DNA of 64,000 nucleotides from Pelobates cultripes (taxonomy: Eukaryota > Chordata > Amphibia > Anura > Pelobatidae). Shown in pieces: positions 1 to 11,332 of this stretch (the first letter of the stretch is position 1; each line of letters begins with the position of its first letter). The DNA lies in contig OW240917.1 of NCBI GenBank assembly GCA_933207985.1, forward strand, positions 240,693,402 through 240,757,401, in the 5' to 3' direction. The translations under genes were made by a program, and so were the position numbers. The notes beneath the pieces were generated by a model. That model ran no database searches. It saw only the letters and a list, made by a program, of their open reading frames with translations, and was not told where the DNA came from.

Positions 1-593
1 AAAAAGACCTTTCAGCATATTAGCCAACATTCCAAATGGCCAATGAAGGACACTTTTGTCTTAGGAGTTGTAACTGAATTGTTTACCACAATACTAAAAG
101 AGAAGTTTCTTCAACAGCGAACCAGGGAAGAGTCCAACGAAGATGGTTTACGGAGTTTAATGTCGTCAAATGTAAATAATTAGGGAATGGGGTTGCATAA
201 TTATTTCCCAGGGATGTACAGGATACTATGAAAGGGTTTCTGAAAGTGAAATGTAACTTTATCCACTGTATTCAACGAATACTAGGACCCAACCAGCAGA
301 CGTACGATGTTCAGTATACATCAGTATACCTTGAGGAAGAGATTAGTGTCTGGCAAACTACATTGTCAGGCTCGAATGGTGTATGTTGGATACACCGTAT
401 TGGTCATGAAATGGTCTCTATTAAAGGTTTTCTGTGGGCAGGAGAGCTTCAATGTACAGAAGGACTGAGACCTTTACTGACATTACTGTACTGAGGAAAG
501 GTTTTTGCTGTATACCCACAATAACAATATTGTGTGTACCCCAGAATGAGCAGAATGTGCTATGTGAAAACAAATCATCTACAACACTGCTAA

Positions 594-1365
594 TTAAATG
601 AACACTATAGGGTCAGGAACACAAACATGTCTTTCTGACCCTATAGTGTTAAAAACACCATCTAATGAAGACTATAAAATGAAAAAAACATTTGGCCCCC
701 CTTGCTTCCCTAAACATAGTAAAAATCTCACATTTACTCCAGACTGCTTCTGCGTACTCTGTCCCTTATCTGCCTCCTTGGCTGACATCATCAGAAGTGG
801 TGATATCTGCTAATTACAATGCTTTCCCATAGGAGACGGTCAAGGAGGCAGATTAGGGGCAGAGCCAGCACAAGCCAAACACAGTCATGGCCAATCAGCA
901 TCTCCTCAGAGATGCATTGAATCAATGCATTTCTATGAGGAAAGTTTAGTGTCTGCATGCAGAATGGCAGTCACACTGTGCAGCACTGCCCCAGGAAGCA
1001 ACTCTAGCAGTTATATGAGGAGTGGCCAGTGGAGTTATCACTAGGCTGTAATGTAAACACTGCATTTTCTCTGAAACAAGCAGAGTTTACAGCAAAAGGC
1101 CTGAAGGTAATGATTCTACTCACCAGAATAAATTCAATAAGCTGTAGTTGTTCTGTTGACTATTGTCAGTATATTTATACTGGCAGACTTGTGTTAAGAC
1201 AGAAATTAAAAGTGTATACTGGAAGTCACCATCAGAACCTAAGTGACTCCATTTTGTATTACAATGCAAAGACAGACACATTTCTACTTCTCTGTAACTC
1301 TATTCATTCAAGCCTGAGCTAAGGAATGTGACTAATGTAAACATTGGCAGATAGTGTCCCTTTAA
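594..1365 (+). mobile_element. T2/Kolobok-type MITE, TTAA-flanked, about 772 bp
   Basis: Begins at TTAA (594-597) followed by ATGAACACTATAGGGTCAGG and ends AGTGTCCCTTTAA, so the ends are inverted copies of the form TTAAAGGRACACTATAG. TTAA duplications with TTAAAGGRR ends are the mark of T2/Kolobok non-autonomous elements, common in frogs. The interior shares blocks with the copies at 11333-11847 and 38917-39521, including GTCTGCCTCCTTGGCTGA-like and ATGCATTTCTATGAGGA-like segments. No transposase is encoded; the short ORFs inside are chance. Confidence 0.8.
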
Positions 1366-2827
1366 CAGGTCTATGTAAACTTTCCTGTGGCAGTTTATTG
1401 CAATGTTACCTCTTCAACGTCCAGAGACACAATTTACTTGCCAAGGGCCCTAGACAGCTTGCCAGATTGGGGTCCCCTCCAACAGCCCTGTTTCTCTGTT
1501 CTGTGAGTGTTGTGTGTGGTAACTCAGTGTTGTGTGCTTGGAGAAGCCTGAGAGATGTATGTTTATGTCAGTGTGCACCCAGAATCCCTGGTGGTCCGAT
1601 GGGTGAGCACTGTGGTCTGCACCAATATCGGGTGCAGATTGCAAAGCTTCACTTTACGAGTTCCCACACTATTCCAGCTCTCAGTGAAATGACTAGGAAT
1701 GTGATGCCCGGTGGGCCATGAGAGGGCTGTTAAAGAGGTCTGTGCCCGATAGATGTGCAGACCAGATAGCTTCCTCAAGACGGTAAGGGGGTTCAGACCA
1801 AGCGAGGAGAGCTTTTTGATCTCCCTGATGGGTCAAGAAGGGCCCCCTCACAGTCACAGTTCTAGGCCAAGGTCTGAGCCATGGCACAAGGCAAACACCT
1901 TTGCCACCTTATGAATAAACCAGTTCCAAAAAATATTTACTTTAGATTCCCACACCCGCCCCATGTGGCTTCTGTAAACCTGTAAAGGCACAAGGTAGGA
2001 GCAGGTTGTTCTAGGATTGTATTACTTATTCTAAGTGCAATACACTAAAATAAAACTGGTGAGCTTGACCTTCAGTGCAGGCTCTGGCATAAAATCGCCC
2101 GCTCTGCATTTTTCTGGACCCAGCAAAATGCAGATGAAGCCATTCTGTGTTAAGATGAACAGATTTTTGGAATAATAGAACTGGATTTTTTTCTTCGTCA
2201 ACTGACGCGAGTAGAATTCACACAGCCTTAAAATACAATTAATATCTCTTAGATACTTTAAATTTGAAATATTTAAAAACAGAATTTATGTAAGAACAAT
2301 CCACAGATACTGGCACTTACATCACATAGGGCTAGCTTGCTCTTACATTAGGTCACATTATGCTAGCGTGATCTAACTTTACATCACATACTACAGGAGT
2401 GTTCTAACATTACACAGGGGAGTAGAATAAACCTTTTTTTTTTTTTTTTTTATTCTACTTGTCCAAGTGACTAAAGTGGTAGCCTAATCTACTTTAACAG
2501 ACACAAAATAATTCCAACTTTTAAGTCAAAGTGATTCTTCAACCTCACAGCTCAGAACAGTGGTCAAAGTTGTACAATTAACCTCCATTTTGTGGCGCTG
2601 TGTATGGAGGGGCTGTAAGAACCTGACCATGGGGTATTTAGCTTTGCCACATCTCCGCAGCCATTTTGGCACATATGAATCATAAGTCTTTTCAGCAATG
2701 CCAAACTGACATCTTTTCAGCAACGCCCAAATATTTGGATGGATAATGACTTAGTATGATTTCTTCATTATGACGTCACAAGGTGAGTGATGGGCTTTTG
2801 TTTCGGTGGAACTTACCAACGAAATGA
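1366..2827. other. Unassigned AT-rich DNA
   Basis: No gene is supported. A weak tandem repeat with units containing TTACATCACATA lies at about 2316-2400. A run of about 18 T at 2433-2451 is bracketed by AGTAGAATAAA and TTATTCTACT, forming a small palindrome. The rest shows nothing I recognise. Confidence 0.5.
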
Positions 2828-3373
2828 TTAAAGGGACAATATAGTCACCAGAAAAACTATAGCTTAATGTAGTTGTTCTGGTGAGTATAAACGCTCCCTT
2901 CAGGCTTTGTTTCATGCAAACACTGCCTTTTCAGAGAAAAGGCAGTGTTTACATTGCCCCTAGGGACACCTCAAAGTGGCCACTCCTTAGATGGCCACTG
3001 GAGGGGCTTCCTGGCTCAGTGTTGCACAGTAAGCAGCTCTGCCGTTCAGCATCCCCACGCGCTGCATGGAGACGCTGAATTTTCCTCATAGAGATTAATT
3101 GATTCAATGCATCTCTATGAGGAGGTGCTGATTGGCCAATCGCCCCTTCCCGATTTTAACCAATCCAATGCTTTTTTAAAAAAAATTATGTCACAAAGGA
3201 GGCGGAGCCAGCACAGGCATACCCGCGTGGCGCTGGAAATAAGGATAGTTTTAACCCATTCTGAAGGGGCTACAGGCAGGGAGGTGGGGGGGAGGGTAGC
3301 CGCCTAAATGGTGGGCTTTCACTATAGGGTCCGGAATACACGTTTGTGTTCCTGACCCTATAGCGATCCTTTA
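2828..3373 (-). mobile_element. T2/Kolobok-type MITE, reverse orientation
   Basis: Left end TTAAAGGGACAATATAGTCA at 2828 and right end CCCTATAGCGATCCTTTAG at 3355-3373; the final TTAA has mutated to TTAG. Its order is the reverse of the copy at 594-1365: the CACCAGA-type end comes first and the GGGTCAGGAACACAAACATG-type end last (here GGGTCCGGAATACACG in inverted form). It includes ATGCATCTCTATGAGGA, the core shared by the family. Confidence 0.75.
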
Positions 3374-4566
3374 GGTTAAATGTAGAAAAATATTGCAGCT
3401 GGATGCCTCCATTTTAGCTCCCTGTTGATCATTGTTATAAGCATAGAGATATAATGTTTCTATTTCCCCTCTTCATTGTAATGTCTGCACTGGATTTGCC
3501 TTCTCTGAGCTGAATTATGATTACATTTGGTAAAATTAAAAGTAAATCACATCAAAAAATAAACAAGTTTCAGGTGATTTTCAATGTGTTATTTAATGGT
3601 GTAAATTCCAGAGCAGTAACACTGCCCCTTTAAGGCTGACTGAACGTCGTAGGTGTTTCAGTCCAAAGCACACGGCATGTCAGAAAGGAACGATGCACTC
3701 CTCTAGGTAGGACAGAAGGGATCAGGGGACATTCCACCAAAAATTAGCATCAACAAATAAAGATCTAAATTAAAGGAATGGATCCGGACAAATGTGGACA
3801 TCTGCTACCGTATCCTGTGTAACCCCTGCCTGGTTCAGATCACATAAGACTAAGCTACATGGTTAATTAAAAGTGTTACAGGCCAAGGTCATTCTCACAA
3901 CCAAACCCGGGTGCCCCTGTGATAATTCAATTTATGCAGAGAGGTCTCCTCTGATAAGTTACCGGCAAAGAGCTTGTTCCCCTTTATTCATTAAAAAACA
4001 TTTCTCCCCCACTAACGACTCACTAATAAGATTTCCAGCAGAACGTTCAAATGACTTTGAAAACTAAGAACTAATTGGTCTGCAAACAGCTGCGGAAAGA
4101 ATGCCAAAGTGAGAGAGCATCGTATCACCTCGCCTGATAGAGGGGCATGATGGGAGCATGCCCGTGGGCAGCATAAGAGCACAGGGCATGAAAACGCCAT
4201 CAATTCGAGCACTGCGCCAACCGTATCACTGAGCAAATCTTATTTAATAATCCGTCCTGCGCCACGGGGCCCTTTTTCACACTGCAGTACGACGGGCAAT
4301 GAAAAGAGCAAAGGCTCTGTATTAAGCCTATAAAACATTGGGAGGATGGCCACTTAATATAGGTTAGTTCTCCCTCGGTATTGAGTGTTTGGCGGATAGT
4401 CTTGGTCTGCGTGAAACACAGCACAATATAGGGTCAGACAGGAGCATGTTTACAGAACCGCACACAGCACAAACAAAGACAGTCACACAGATTGACAAGG
4501 TTGGACACACAGAACCATACTTCCTCACTAAACATTAAACAAGAACCGCACTACTGTAGTGCATGA
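3374..4566. other. Unassigned DNA
   Basis: No coding signal is convincing on either strand. A lone T2-like end (CTGCCCCTTTAA) lies near 3622-3633 without a visible partner. Otherwise unremarkable single-copy-looking sequence. Confidence 0.4.
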
Positions 4567-4800
4567 CCAGCGCTGCAGAATATGTTGGAGCTTTATAACG
4601 ACCAGCAATAATAATAAATACGAATGATAGGGGATACAGCCCCACTCTCAGTGCAAAACACGACATGACACAGGATAGACAGCAATCCCATGATAGAGTC
4701 CTGTTCTCACACTGTGTAACATGACAAAGACCCACTCCCGCAGTGCATTATTATTATTTTATTATTTATATAGCACCAGCTGTACAATGGGATGCCACAG
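4567..4800. repeat. Two fragments of a TTATTATT...TATAGCGCCAACA interspersed repeat
   Basis: A minus-strand copy at about 4567-4625 reads, when reversed, TTATTATTATTGCTGGTC then CTCCAACATATTCTGCAGCG. A plus-strand copy at about 4747-4800 starts TTATTATTATTTTATTATTT and continues TATAGCACCAGCTGTACAAT. The same consensus, with a run of TTA then TAGCGCCAACARATTC and CTTTACAAT, appears near 32014 and 35537. It is probably a SINE or the 3' end of a non-LTR retroelement; the family is not identified. Confidence 0.45.
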
Positions 4801-5104
4801 GACGTAGTCCCACTCCCATACAGCATAATAAAGGAATTAAAAGTAGTCATACCAGAAAATATAGTTTTCTTAACTCAGCTTTTTTTCTCTTTTTAGACAT
4901 CTTTCGAAAAGGCGTTCTTCTTAGAAATGGATTCTAAGTTTAGACTCATGATTACTGTAACCAGAACTCGATGACCCCTATGGCAATAAACCCATCTCTG
5001 TGGTCAGATTCTCTGCATGAGAACTTCCATTCTGAGCCAGTGAAGCACGGACAGGGCTACAAAGATTAAACAAAGGAGGGTTCTAGCAATACTCTTAGTG
5101 ATGC

Positions 5105-5106
5105 AC

Positions 5107-5139
<33 letters not shown>

Positions 5140-5141
5140 TC
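5105..5141 (+). repeat. Poly(A) and (TA)n microsatellite
   Basis: About 18 A followed by alternating TA. This is simple low-complexity DNA. Confidence 0.9.
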
Positions 5142-5577
5142 AAAAAAAGGTCCCGGAGAACAGACAGAGCATGAATCACAAGCAACACTGAATAATTTAG
5201 TCTGAGCCAATTCTCGTGTGTTCCTGATTTGAGTTTTTACAATTATCGTCTTGAGGTTTTTGTAAGATAGCAATTAACCTGTTCATAGCCACAGGTATAA
5301 AAACAGGCATTGGTTTTGAAGGTATAAGATGCACGCACATGACACGAACAGGAGAAAAGCTTAAAATAAGGTAATATTAGGTCACAAGCAGGTTTGGATG
5401 ATTTCCAAATATATCCTCGCGGCATAAGCAGAGGGGCAGTTCTGTTCCCAGTTTGGGAGAAGGGGGAGTGGGATGGAAGAGGGAGAGTAATGAATCATGC
5501 TCCAATATCAAAGAGTAACATTACTGTGTCAATTTAGTATTGTACAAAAAAAACATTCTATGTTCAGTGGATGTTAC

Positions 5578-5578
<1 letters not shown>

Positions 5579-5635
<57 letters not shown>

Positions 5636-6862
5636 TATAGGAAGTTTTTAAAGAATGATCAAGAAAGATAGAGACACAGAACAAGAGAGGGAAAACAAGA
5701 GAGGACGGCCGTGAGGGGAGGAAGAGAGAGAGAGGAGGCCGAGGGAGGAAGAGAGAGAGAGGCCGAGGGAGGAAGAGAAAGAGAGAGGCCGAGGAGGAGT
5801 GGAGGGAGAGAGAGAGGGAGAGAGAAAGAGAGAGAGAAAAGAGAGAGGAAGAGAGAAAGAGAGAGAGAGGAGGAAGTGAGGAGGAAGAGAGAGAGAGAGA
5901 GAGAGTGGAGTGAAGAGAGAGAGAGAGAGAGGAGGAAGCAGAGAGAGAGAGGAAAGCAGAGAGAGGAAGAGAGAGAGGGAGGAAGAGAGAGAGAGAGGGA
6001 GGAAGAGAGAGAGAGAGGGAGGAAGAGAGAGAGAGAGGGAGGAAGAGAGAGAGAGAGGGAGGAAGAGAGAGAGAGAGGGAGGAAGAGAGAGAGAGAGAGG
6101 GAGGAAGAGAGAGAGAGAGAGGAAGAGAGAGAGAAAGAGAAAGAGAGAGAAAAGAGAGAGAAAGAGAGAGAGGCCGAGAGAGGAAGAGAGAGGAAGAGAG
6201 AGAGAGGCCGAGGAGGAAGAGAGAGAGAGAGGCCGAGGGAGGAAGAGAGAGAGAGGCCGAGGAGGAAGAGAGAGAGAGGCCGAGGGAGGAAGAGAGAGAG
6301 AGGCCGAGGGAGGAAGAAGAGAGAGAGAGGCCGAGGGTGGGAGGAGGAGGAGAGAGGCCGCAGGGTGGAGGAGGAGGAGAGAGGCCGAGGGCGGGAGGAG
6401 GAGGAGGAGAGAGGCCGCAGGAGGAGGGGAGGAGGAGAGAGGCCGAGGAGGAGGAGAGAGGCTTCAGGGTGGAGGAGGAGAGGAGAGGCCGCAGCAAGAA
6501 GGAGGAGGAGAGAGGCCGAAAGCAGTGGAGGGAGGAGGAGGAGGAGGGTGGAGGAGGAGGAGAGGGGCCGAGTGTGGAGGAGGAGGAGGAGGAGGAGGAG
6601 GAGAGGATGGCCGAGAGAGGAGGAGGAAAGGATGGCCGAGAGAGGCGGAGGAGAGGAGGAGGAGAGGATGGCCGAGAGAGGAGGAGGAAAGGATGGCCGA
6701 GAGAGGAGGAGGAGAGGATGGCCGAGAGAGGAGGAGGAGAGGATGGCCGAGAGAGGAGGAGGAGGAGAGGACGGTCGAGGGAAAAGGAGACTAAAGCTGA
6801 ACGACGAAGAAGGGAGGCAAAGTGAAGAAGAAACAGAGACAGAAAGAATATAGATAAAGGAG
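5579..6862 (+). repeat. Long polypurine GA-rich satellite
   Basis: Starts as pure (GA)n at 5580-5630. After 75 bp of mixed sequence it runs from about 5706 to 6860 almost wholly as purines on the plus strand. The early part is built from units like GAGGCCGAGGGAGGAAGAGA. From about 6600 there is a cleaner repeat of GGATGGCCGAGAGAGGAGG spaced mostly about 25 bp apart (starts near 6605, 6630, 6666, 6691, 6716, 6741, 6769). CCG is almost the only pyrimidine interruption. The very long Arg/Glu/Gly and Ser/Leu/Pro open frames on the two strands follow from the base composition and are not genes. Confidence 0.95.
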
Positions 6863-6874
6863 GTTGTTTATCCA

Positions 6875-6987
6875 AGAGTTGTGTTCTTAAAGTGGTCTAA
6901 AAGTGGGGCATCAGAAGGCACTTTCCATTGGTACCTTCTCGCCTTTGACATTTTTGCACCACATTTTAGAACACAATTTGATTAATA
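6875..6987. repeat. Imperfect inverted repeat beside the purine satellite
   Basis: The left arm begins TTGTGTTCTTAAAGTGGTCT. The inverse of the right arm begins TTGTGTTCTAAAATGTGGTG, and both continue similarly (GGCATCAGAAGG versus GGCGAGAAGG) for about 50 bases. This could be a small MITE; no target duplication is clear. Confidence 0.4.
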
Positions 6988-7069
6988 ACCAAGAAGAAGA
7001 GAGAGAGAGAGAGAGACAGTGAGTGAAAGTGTGTGAAGATGTGAAGAGGAAGAGCCTGAGGCAGGGCAT

Positions 7070-7467
7070 TTAAAGTAACACAATAGGCACCCAGACCACT
7101 GCAGCTTATTGAAGTGATCTGGGTGCACCTATCTTCATAACCTTACAATAAAAAAAAAAAATACAAAACACATTGTTGTTTTTTTTGTCATTGCAAAGTT
7201 TACATTTCAGAGTTAAATCCATCTCTAGTCCACCTCGAGCATCGGGTCCCCAATGCTCCTCTATCTGGAGAAGTGGGTTGGAGGTGTCGCGGGAGGCGGA
7301 GAGGTAAGCGGAGAGGTAAGCGGCACTGAGGAAGCTTCCTCGCTGGAAATGGTTAATTAAAATTATTTTATATGGCAAAGGGAGGCTTTTTTTTTTTTTT
7401 TAAAACAGGGACATTAACCCTAAAGTGTTAGGAATTCAAATTTGTATTTCGAACGCTTTAGTATTAA
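7070..7467 (+). mobile_element. T2/Kolobok-type MITE, about 398 bp
   Basis: Starts TTAAAGTAACACAATAGGCA at 7070 and ends in a degraded CGCTTTAGTATTAA at 7467. Just inside the left end lies a hairpin whose arms read GCACCCAGACCACTGCAGCTT and AAGTGATCTGGGTGC, the subterminal hairpin seen in several other TTAA elements of this window (compare 51519-51562 and 61741-61778). Confidence 0.6.
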
Positions 7468-8757
7468 TTTTTGTTTAGGGATAAGTTACAGTAGATTCAG
7501 GGGATTTAGTTTAGGAATGGGTTATGGTGCATTCATGAATTAGCCAGTTAGGGTCCAGTTTAGTCCAGATAGACATGATGGGATTATCAGGTATCCAGCG
7601 CACGGCTGTAAATAGACACAACTATTCCGGTCAGGACGGTAAATACCATTAACCACTTTACCATAAACAGATGAATTTGTTACAACCGACAAGTGCCCTG
7701 CTGATACTACCCAATATTTCAATGAAAGCATAGCCAAAAAACAAGCACAAGCTGCACAGTCAGGAATTCAAAATAATCCCACCACATTACCTACCTACTA
7801 GAGGTGTGTGTGCAACAACGTTTTGTTCCCCAGCATTCCTTTCTGATAGTTTCCTGGGGCACACCACCTAATACTCCTTGGCAGCCAGGCGAAGCACTGT
7901 ACTAGTAATCTTTGGCTTTATAATAAGCAGTAGCTTTGAGACACAGCTGCCTGATTTAACATTAGAAAGAACTATAATAAAACCATAGATAAGCAAAAAC
8001 AAAATGTCCCCTGCTTCCTCTTCCAACTGTAGAGATCTGGGGATAAAGAGCCCTACATCCGACTTTTGATGGAGTCATTGGGTCCTACTTAGGACTGAGC
8101 AGCAATAGATTCTTAGAGTCCAACTTAGGGCCAAGTTACGATGGATTCTGAGGGTTGTGTAACAGCTAGGTTACAATGTAATTTAAAGGCTCTGCTGCAG
8201 CAGTGAAATGGATTCAAAGGGTTTCATTTGGAGCTGTGTTACCTGGAAGCCAGCCTTATTTTGAATTGACAGGGTGGAGGTTTTGAATAATTACTGCCAC
8301 GGGGCCATCAGGAGAATCGATAGCGCTGCGGCCAATAAAACAGCGAGGCGTCTTTGATTTCAAACTTCTGTTCAATCTCGTTACAACAAAGACTTTCACT
8401 TAATTAAGGGCTAGAAAACGTCAATTTGTTTTAAACAAAGACTGATGTGTTTCTGCCCAGATCTTCGCCAGGGAAAAAGTAAATGCAGAGATTATCAATA
8501 TAAATCTCCCACTCACGTAGGACCAGGAGTTCGAGATCGACCTTAAAGCTGACTGGAATAAACGTTAGCGTGAAATCTTTATTTTGACATTAACTAAATG
8601 CTCAACATGGTGTAGCTTAAATCCTTATCCAACACGTCTACTGTTACTAGTAACAAGATATTCAACAGAAGGTATAGTGGCTTAGTACAAACCCCTTCAC
8701 ATCCATCTATCCTTGGCATCTCCCATGTATCCTTCACCTAATTCTAAGGCAGTTTAA
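7468..8757. other. Unassigned DNA with weak repeats
   Basis: No exon or gene signal found. At 7470-7560 and 8040-8230 short phrases such as GGATTC, GGGTT and GTTACAATG recur irregularly, suggesting an old decayed tandem repeat. Confidence 0.4.
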
Positions 8758-8765
8758 ATGTGTCC

Positions 8766-9082
8766 CTGCCGACATCCTCTCCTGTTCCTGGGTGTCCTTA
8801 CTCTTTGCTCAATCTATCCTACTGCTGCACTGTCTCCGCATTTCCCTGCTGCACATCATTTCCTATTCCTGGGATATCTATGTATCCCTGGTAAAGATGC
8901 TCTCCTATTCCTGGAAGGTCGGTCTCCAAGTCTTTCTGATGCACATCCTTGTCCTAGTCCTTGGGTGTCTGTCTTCATACTCCTCACAGCTGCATATCTT
9001 GTCCTATTCATGTACTATTTATATATCTATGCATGCACTGTAGATATGTTCCTCTGAAAAGCATATCCTCTGCTATTCCTGT
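8766..9082. repeat. Degenerate minisatellite (CTCCTATTCCTGGGTGTC-like)
   Basis: The phrases CTCTCCTGTTCCTGGGTGTC, TTTCCTATTCCTGGGATATC, CTCTCCTATTCCTGGAAGGT, TTGTCCTAGTCCTTGGGTGT, TTGTCCTATTCATGTAC and CTCTGCTATTCCTGTATTAG recur about every 50-60 bp. The overlapping open frames in this stretch follow from the periodicity and resemble no protein. Confidence 0.6.
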
Positions 9083-9400
9083 ATTAGCCACAACATTAAA
9101 ACCACTGGTAGGTGAAGTGAATAACATGGATTATATTGTTACAATGGCACCTGTCAAGGGGTGGGATATATTAGGCACACGGTGAACAGTTAGTCCTTGA
9201 ATTTCATGTGTTGGATGTAGGGAAAATGGGCAACGAAAAGATCCGAGTGACTTTGACAAGGGCCAAATAGTGATGGCTAGATGACTGGGACTGAGCATCT
9301 CCAAAATGGCAAGTCTTGTGGGGTGTTTCCGATATGCAGTGGTTAGAACCTATCAAAGGTGGTGTCAGGAAGGACAAACGGTGAACCTGTATCACATCAT
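9083..9400 (+). pseudogene. Tc1-like transposon, 5' fragment with broken transposase N-terminus
   Basis: The stretch from TTAGCCACAACATTAAAACC through GGCACCTGTCAAGGGGTGGG matches the 5' end of a vertebrate Tc1-like element that I recognise. An ATG at 9226 opens a transposase start (MGNEK). After a one-base frame change the DNA-binding helix-turn-helix region continues (SDFDKGQIVMAR, stop, LGLSISKMASLVGCF, then AVVRTYQRWCQEG). A TGA replaces an Arg codon near 9280. Similarity stops near 9395, so the catalytic domain is absent. It is a dead 5' remnant; orientation and family are clear, exact limits are not. Confidence 0.75.
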
Positions 9401-10429
9401 ACTTTGTCCAGTTACATGCAACTTCATCTTATTCTCAAAATCTTTCCACTCAATATGCACTGAAGTAAATGTTTCTACCGCCTGCATCTCTTACACCACA
9501 CCAACCATCCCATCCATATTGAGCTCCCATACAATGCGCCCCTTCATACGCGTTCCCTCTCCTCCACATAATTCCTTCCTTTCCAGATTGGTTCAAAATT
9601 ATTTAATTTTGTTTCCACTCCCTCCGTTTTAATTCTCCTCTGTCCCCATTCACGTCCATTAAACCTTACCTGTATCATACTTCCCAAAAATGCCCCCCTT
9701 TAAATTACTCCTACGTCAGTAGGCACTCTCCCACCAGTTATTTACCACATTAGTCTTCTCAGTCCCACACGGTCCATGTTAGAAAACCTTATTCTGCAGA
9801 TGACCCCCATGAAGGAAAAAACCAACAAAACAAAAAACAGAAAGAGTGAGGTCACATATCTGAACTGTCCAGCCAAACTTGGACGGTTTTCTTTTTTCAT
9901 GATGATGTTTAGAGACTGCCGCACTTATATTCATTACCCTGGTTTCCAAGTAAAAATCAAGTGGGGATTTTCATTTTGGTCTACTCTCAGCTTCCATGCA
10001 TTAAAACACATGGTGTCCGTTAAGATCTTACGACAATGAGTGCCATGGATTCACCACCACTGCCTTATAATTATCCCTCACATCCCTCTGTATCTCCGCA
10101 GAGAACAGTTTTGTAATGTTAACGAGGTGTTTGTAGACAGACACATCTCCTTTGATGTTGCCCCAGGTGAACATTACCAGAAGGAAAAAAAAGAGAGCAA
10201 AAAAAATATATGCAATTTCTACTTCACACCAACTCGTCAACAGAAACTAATCCACTGTGTGTTCATACATACGCCCCCCATCTAGGGCTGAGATCTTTAA
10301 TTAAACACCAACTCCCAAAAGTCTCAAAAAGGCACGTTCCCTGGAACACACCTTTATAAAATGATTATTGTGTCAAACACTCTGTGTCAGATACATTATA
10401 AAAATAAGTGTATTTACTGCACAGATTAC
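9401..10429. other. Unassigned DNA
   Basis: No supported gene or recognised repeat. A run of pyrimidine-rich sequence lies at 9480-9660. Confidence 0.4.
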
Positions 10430-10689
10430 TTAAAAGAGGTCTCTTTATGCACTAACACAAGGCAGGTGCTCTGGACAATTGCTGCCTCTTGAGTTAAGTC
10501 CCACTGAGGAAGTAACAGGCTCTGTTCTCTGATTGACAGCCGTGGGGGGCTGTAACAAGGTCAGTTTATAAAAATGGCACTCTCTATTGAAATCTGCCCT
10601 TTTTGTAAAAGAAAAAAAAAAATACATCCTTCACACATAAAGCACTTAAGCAAGCTAAAGTGCTTTAGGGTTCTGCAGTGTCCCTTTAA
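10430..10689 (+). mobile_element. TTAA-flanked MITE, family shared with 21952-22323
   Basis: TTAA at 10430 and CAGTGTCCCTTTAA ending 10689. The interior matches the copy at 21952-22323 in order: AGGCAGGTGCTCTGGACAAT, TGACAG, TTTCTATTGARA, a poly(A) run, CTTCACAC, AAGCACTT, GCAAGCTAAAGTGCTTTAGG. The last segment forms a hairpin (AAGCACTT...AAGTGCTTT). No coding capacity. Confidence 0.65.
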
Positions 10690-11070
10690 ATTATCAAGTT
10701 TGAAGCTGAAGGGTTGGCTGGATCGAAGTGCTGGGAGAACCCCTTTTTGTGAAGCAGTATAAACTTTCGTATAGTGTTACTATTATTTCCTGCCATTTGT
10801 TTTACTTGTATGTAATAAAGGAAATCTTTAATACATGCACCCTATCTTGCATCACATGTGATTATTTTTTTGTGTCTGTGAACCTGATCTTATATATGCC
10901 GTTCTGTAATGTCATCATGAGGTCATCTTCCGGTTTCCAATATGTTACAAATTTTCAACAGGAGATAAATGGGACTATGATTGTAATTATGCTCTACTCC
11001 GATAAGTCCTGACTTGAACAGAAATGTTTAACTGTTTATAGCCTTGCACTGTAAAAGCCTTAACATGTCC

Positions 11071-11150
11071 TTAACCCCTTAAGGACACAACTTCTGGAAT
11101 AAAAGGGAATCATGACGGAATATTTCCGTCATGTGTCCTTAAGGAGTTAA
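11071..11150 (+). mobile_element. 80-bp piggyBac-type palindromic MITE, copy 1
   Basis: Runs from TTAACCCCTTAAGGACACAA to GTCCTTAAGGAGTTAA, with TTAA at both edges and inverted ends TTAACYCCTTAAGGAC. The centre is a second palindrome, CATGACGGAATATTTCCGTCATG. TTAA followed by CCC fits piggyBac-derived MITEs. The same 80-bp design recurs at 16525-16604. Confidence 0.8.
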
Positions 11151-11307
11151 TGATGTCATCTTCCAGTACCCAATCAAATAGAGGGAATTGGTAATTTAAC
11201 AAAGGTAGAAAAATGTATCTATATATGGAAACCCGAACAGATTATAACACATGTAATTTGCCTTTAAAGCCACTCAAAGCTAACCAGACAAGTGGCGCAA
11301 ATTGACA

Positions 11308-11332
11308 TTAAAGGGATAGTCACCAGAACAAC
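11308..11332 (-). mobile_element. Orphan T2 end
   Basis: TTAAAGGGATAGTCACCAGA is the right-hand end of the 594-1365 family in reverse orientation. It runs straight into the TTAA of the next element at 11333, and its remainder is not seen beyond 11847. Confidence 0.55.

Noticed and set aside
5574..6875. Very long open frames on both strands (433, 380, 294 and 162 codons)
   Set aside because: They lie wholly within the GA-rich satellite; the Arg/Glu/Gly and Ser/Leu/Pro peptides are direct translations of the repeat, with no splice or promoter support.
8521..8550. CCAGGAGTTCGAGATCGACC, resembling part of Alu/7SL or a Pol III B box
   Set aside because: Only about 15 bases fit; there is no A box, poly(A) tail or flanking duplication, so coincidence is more likely.
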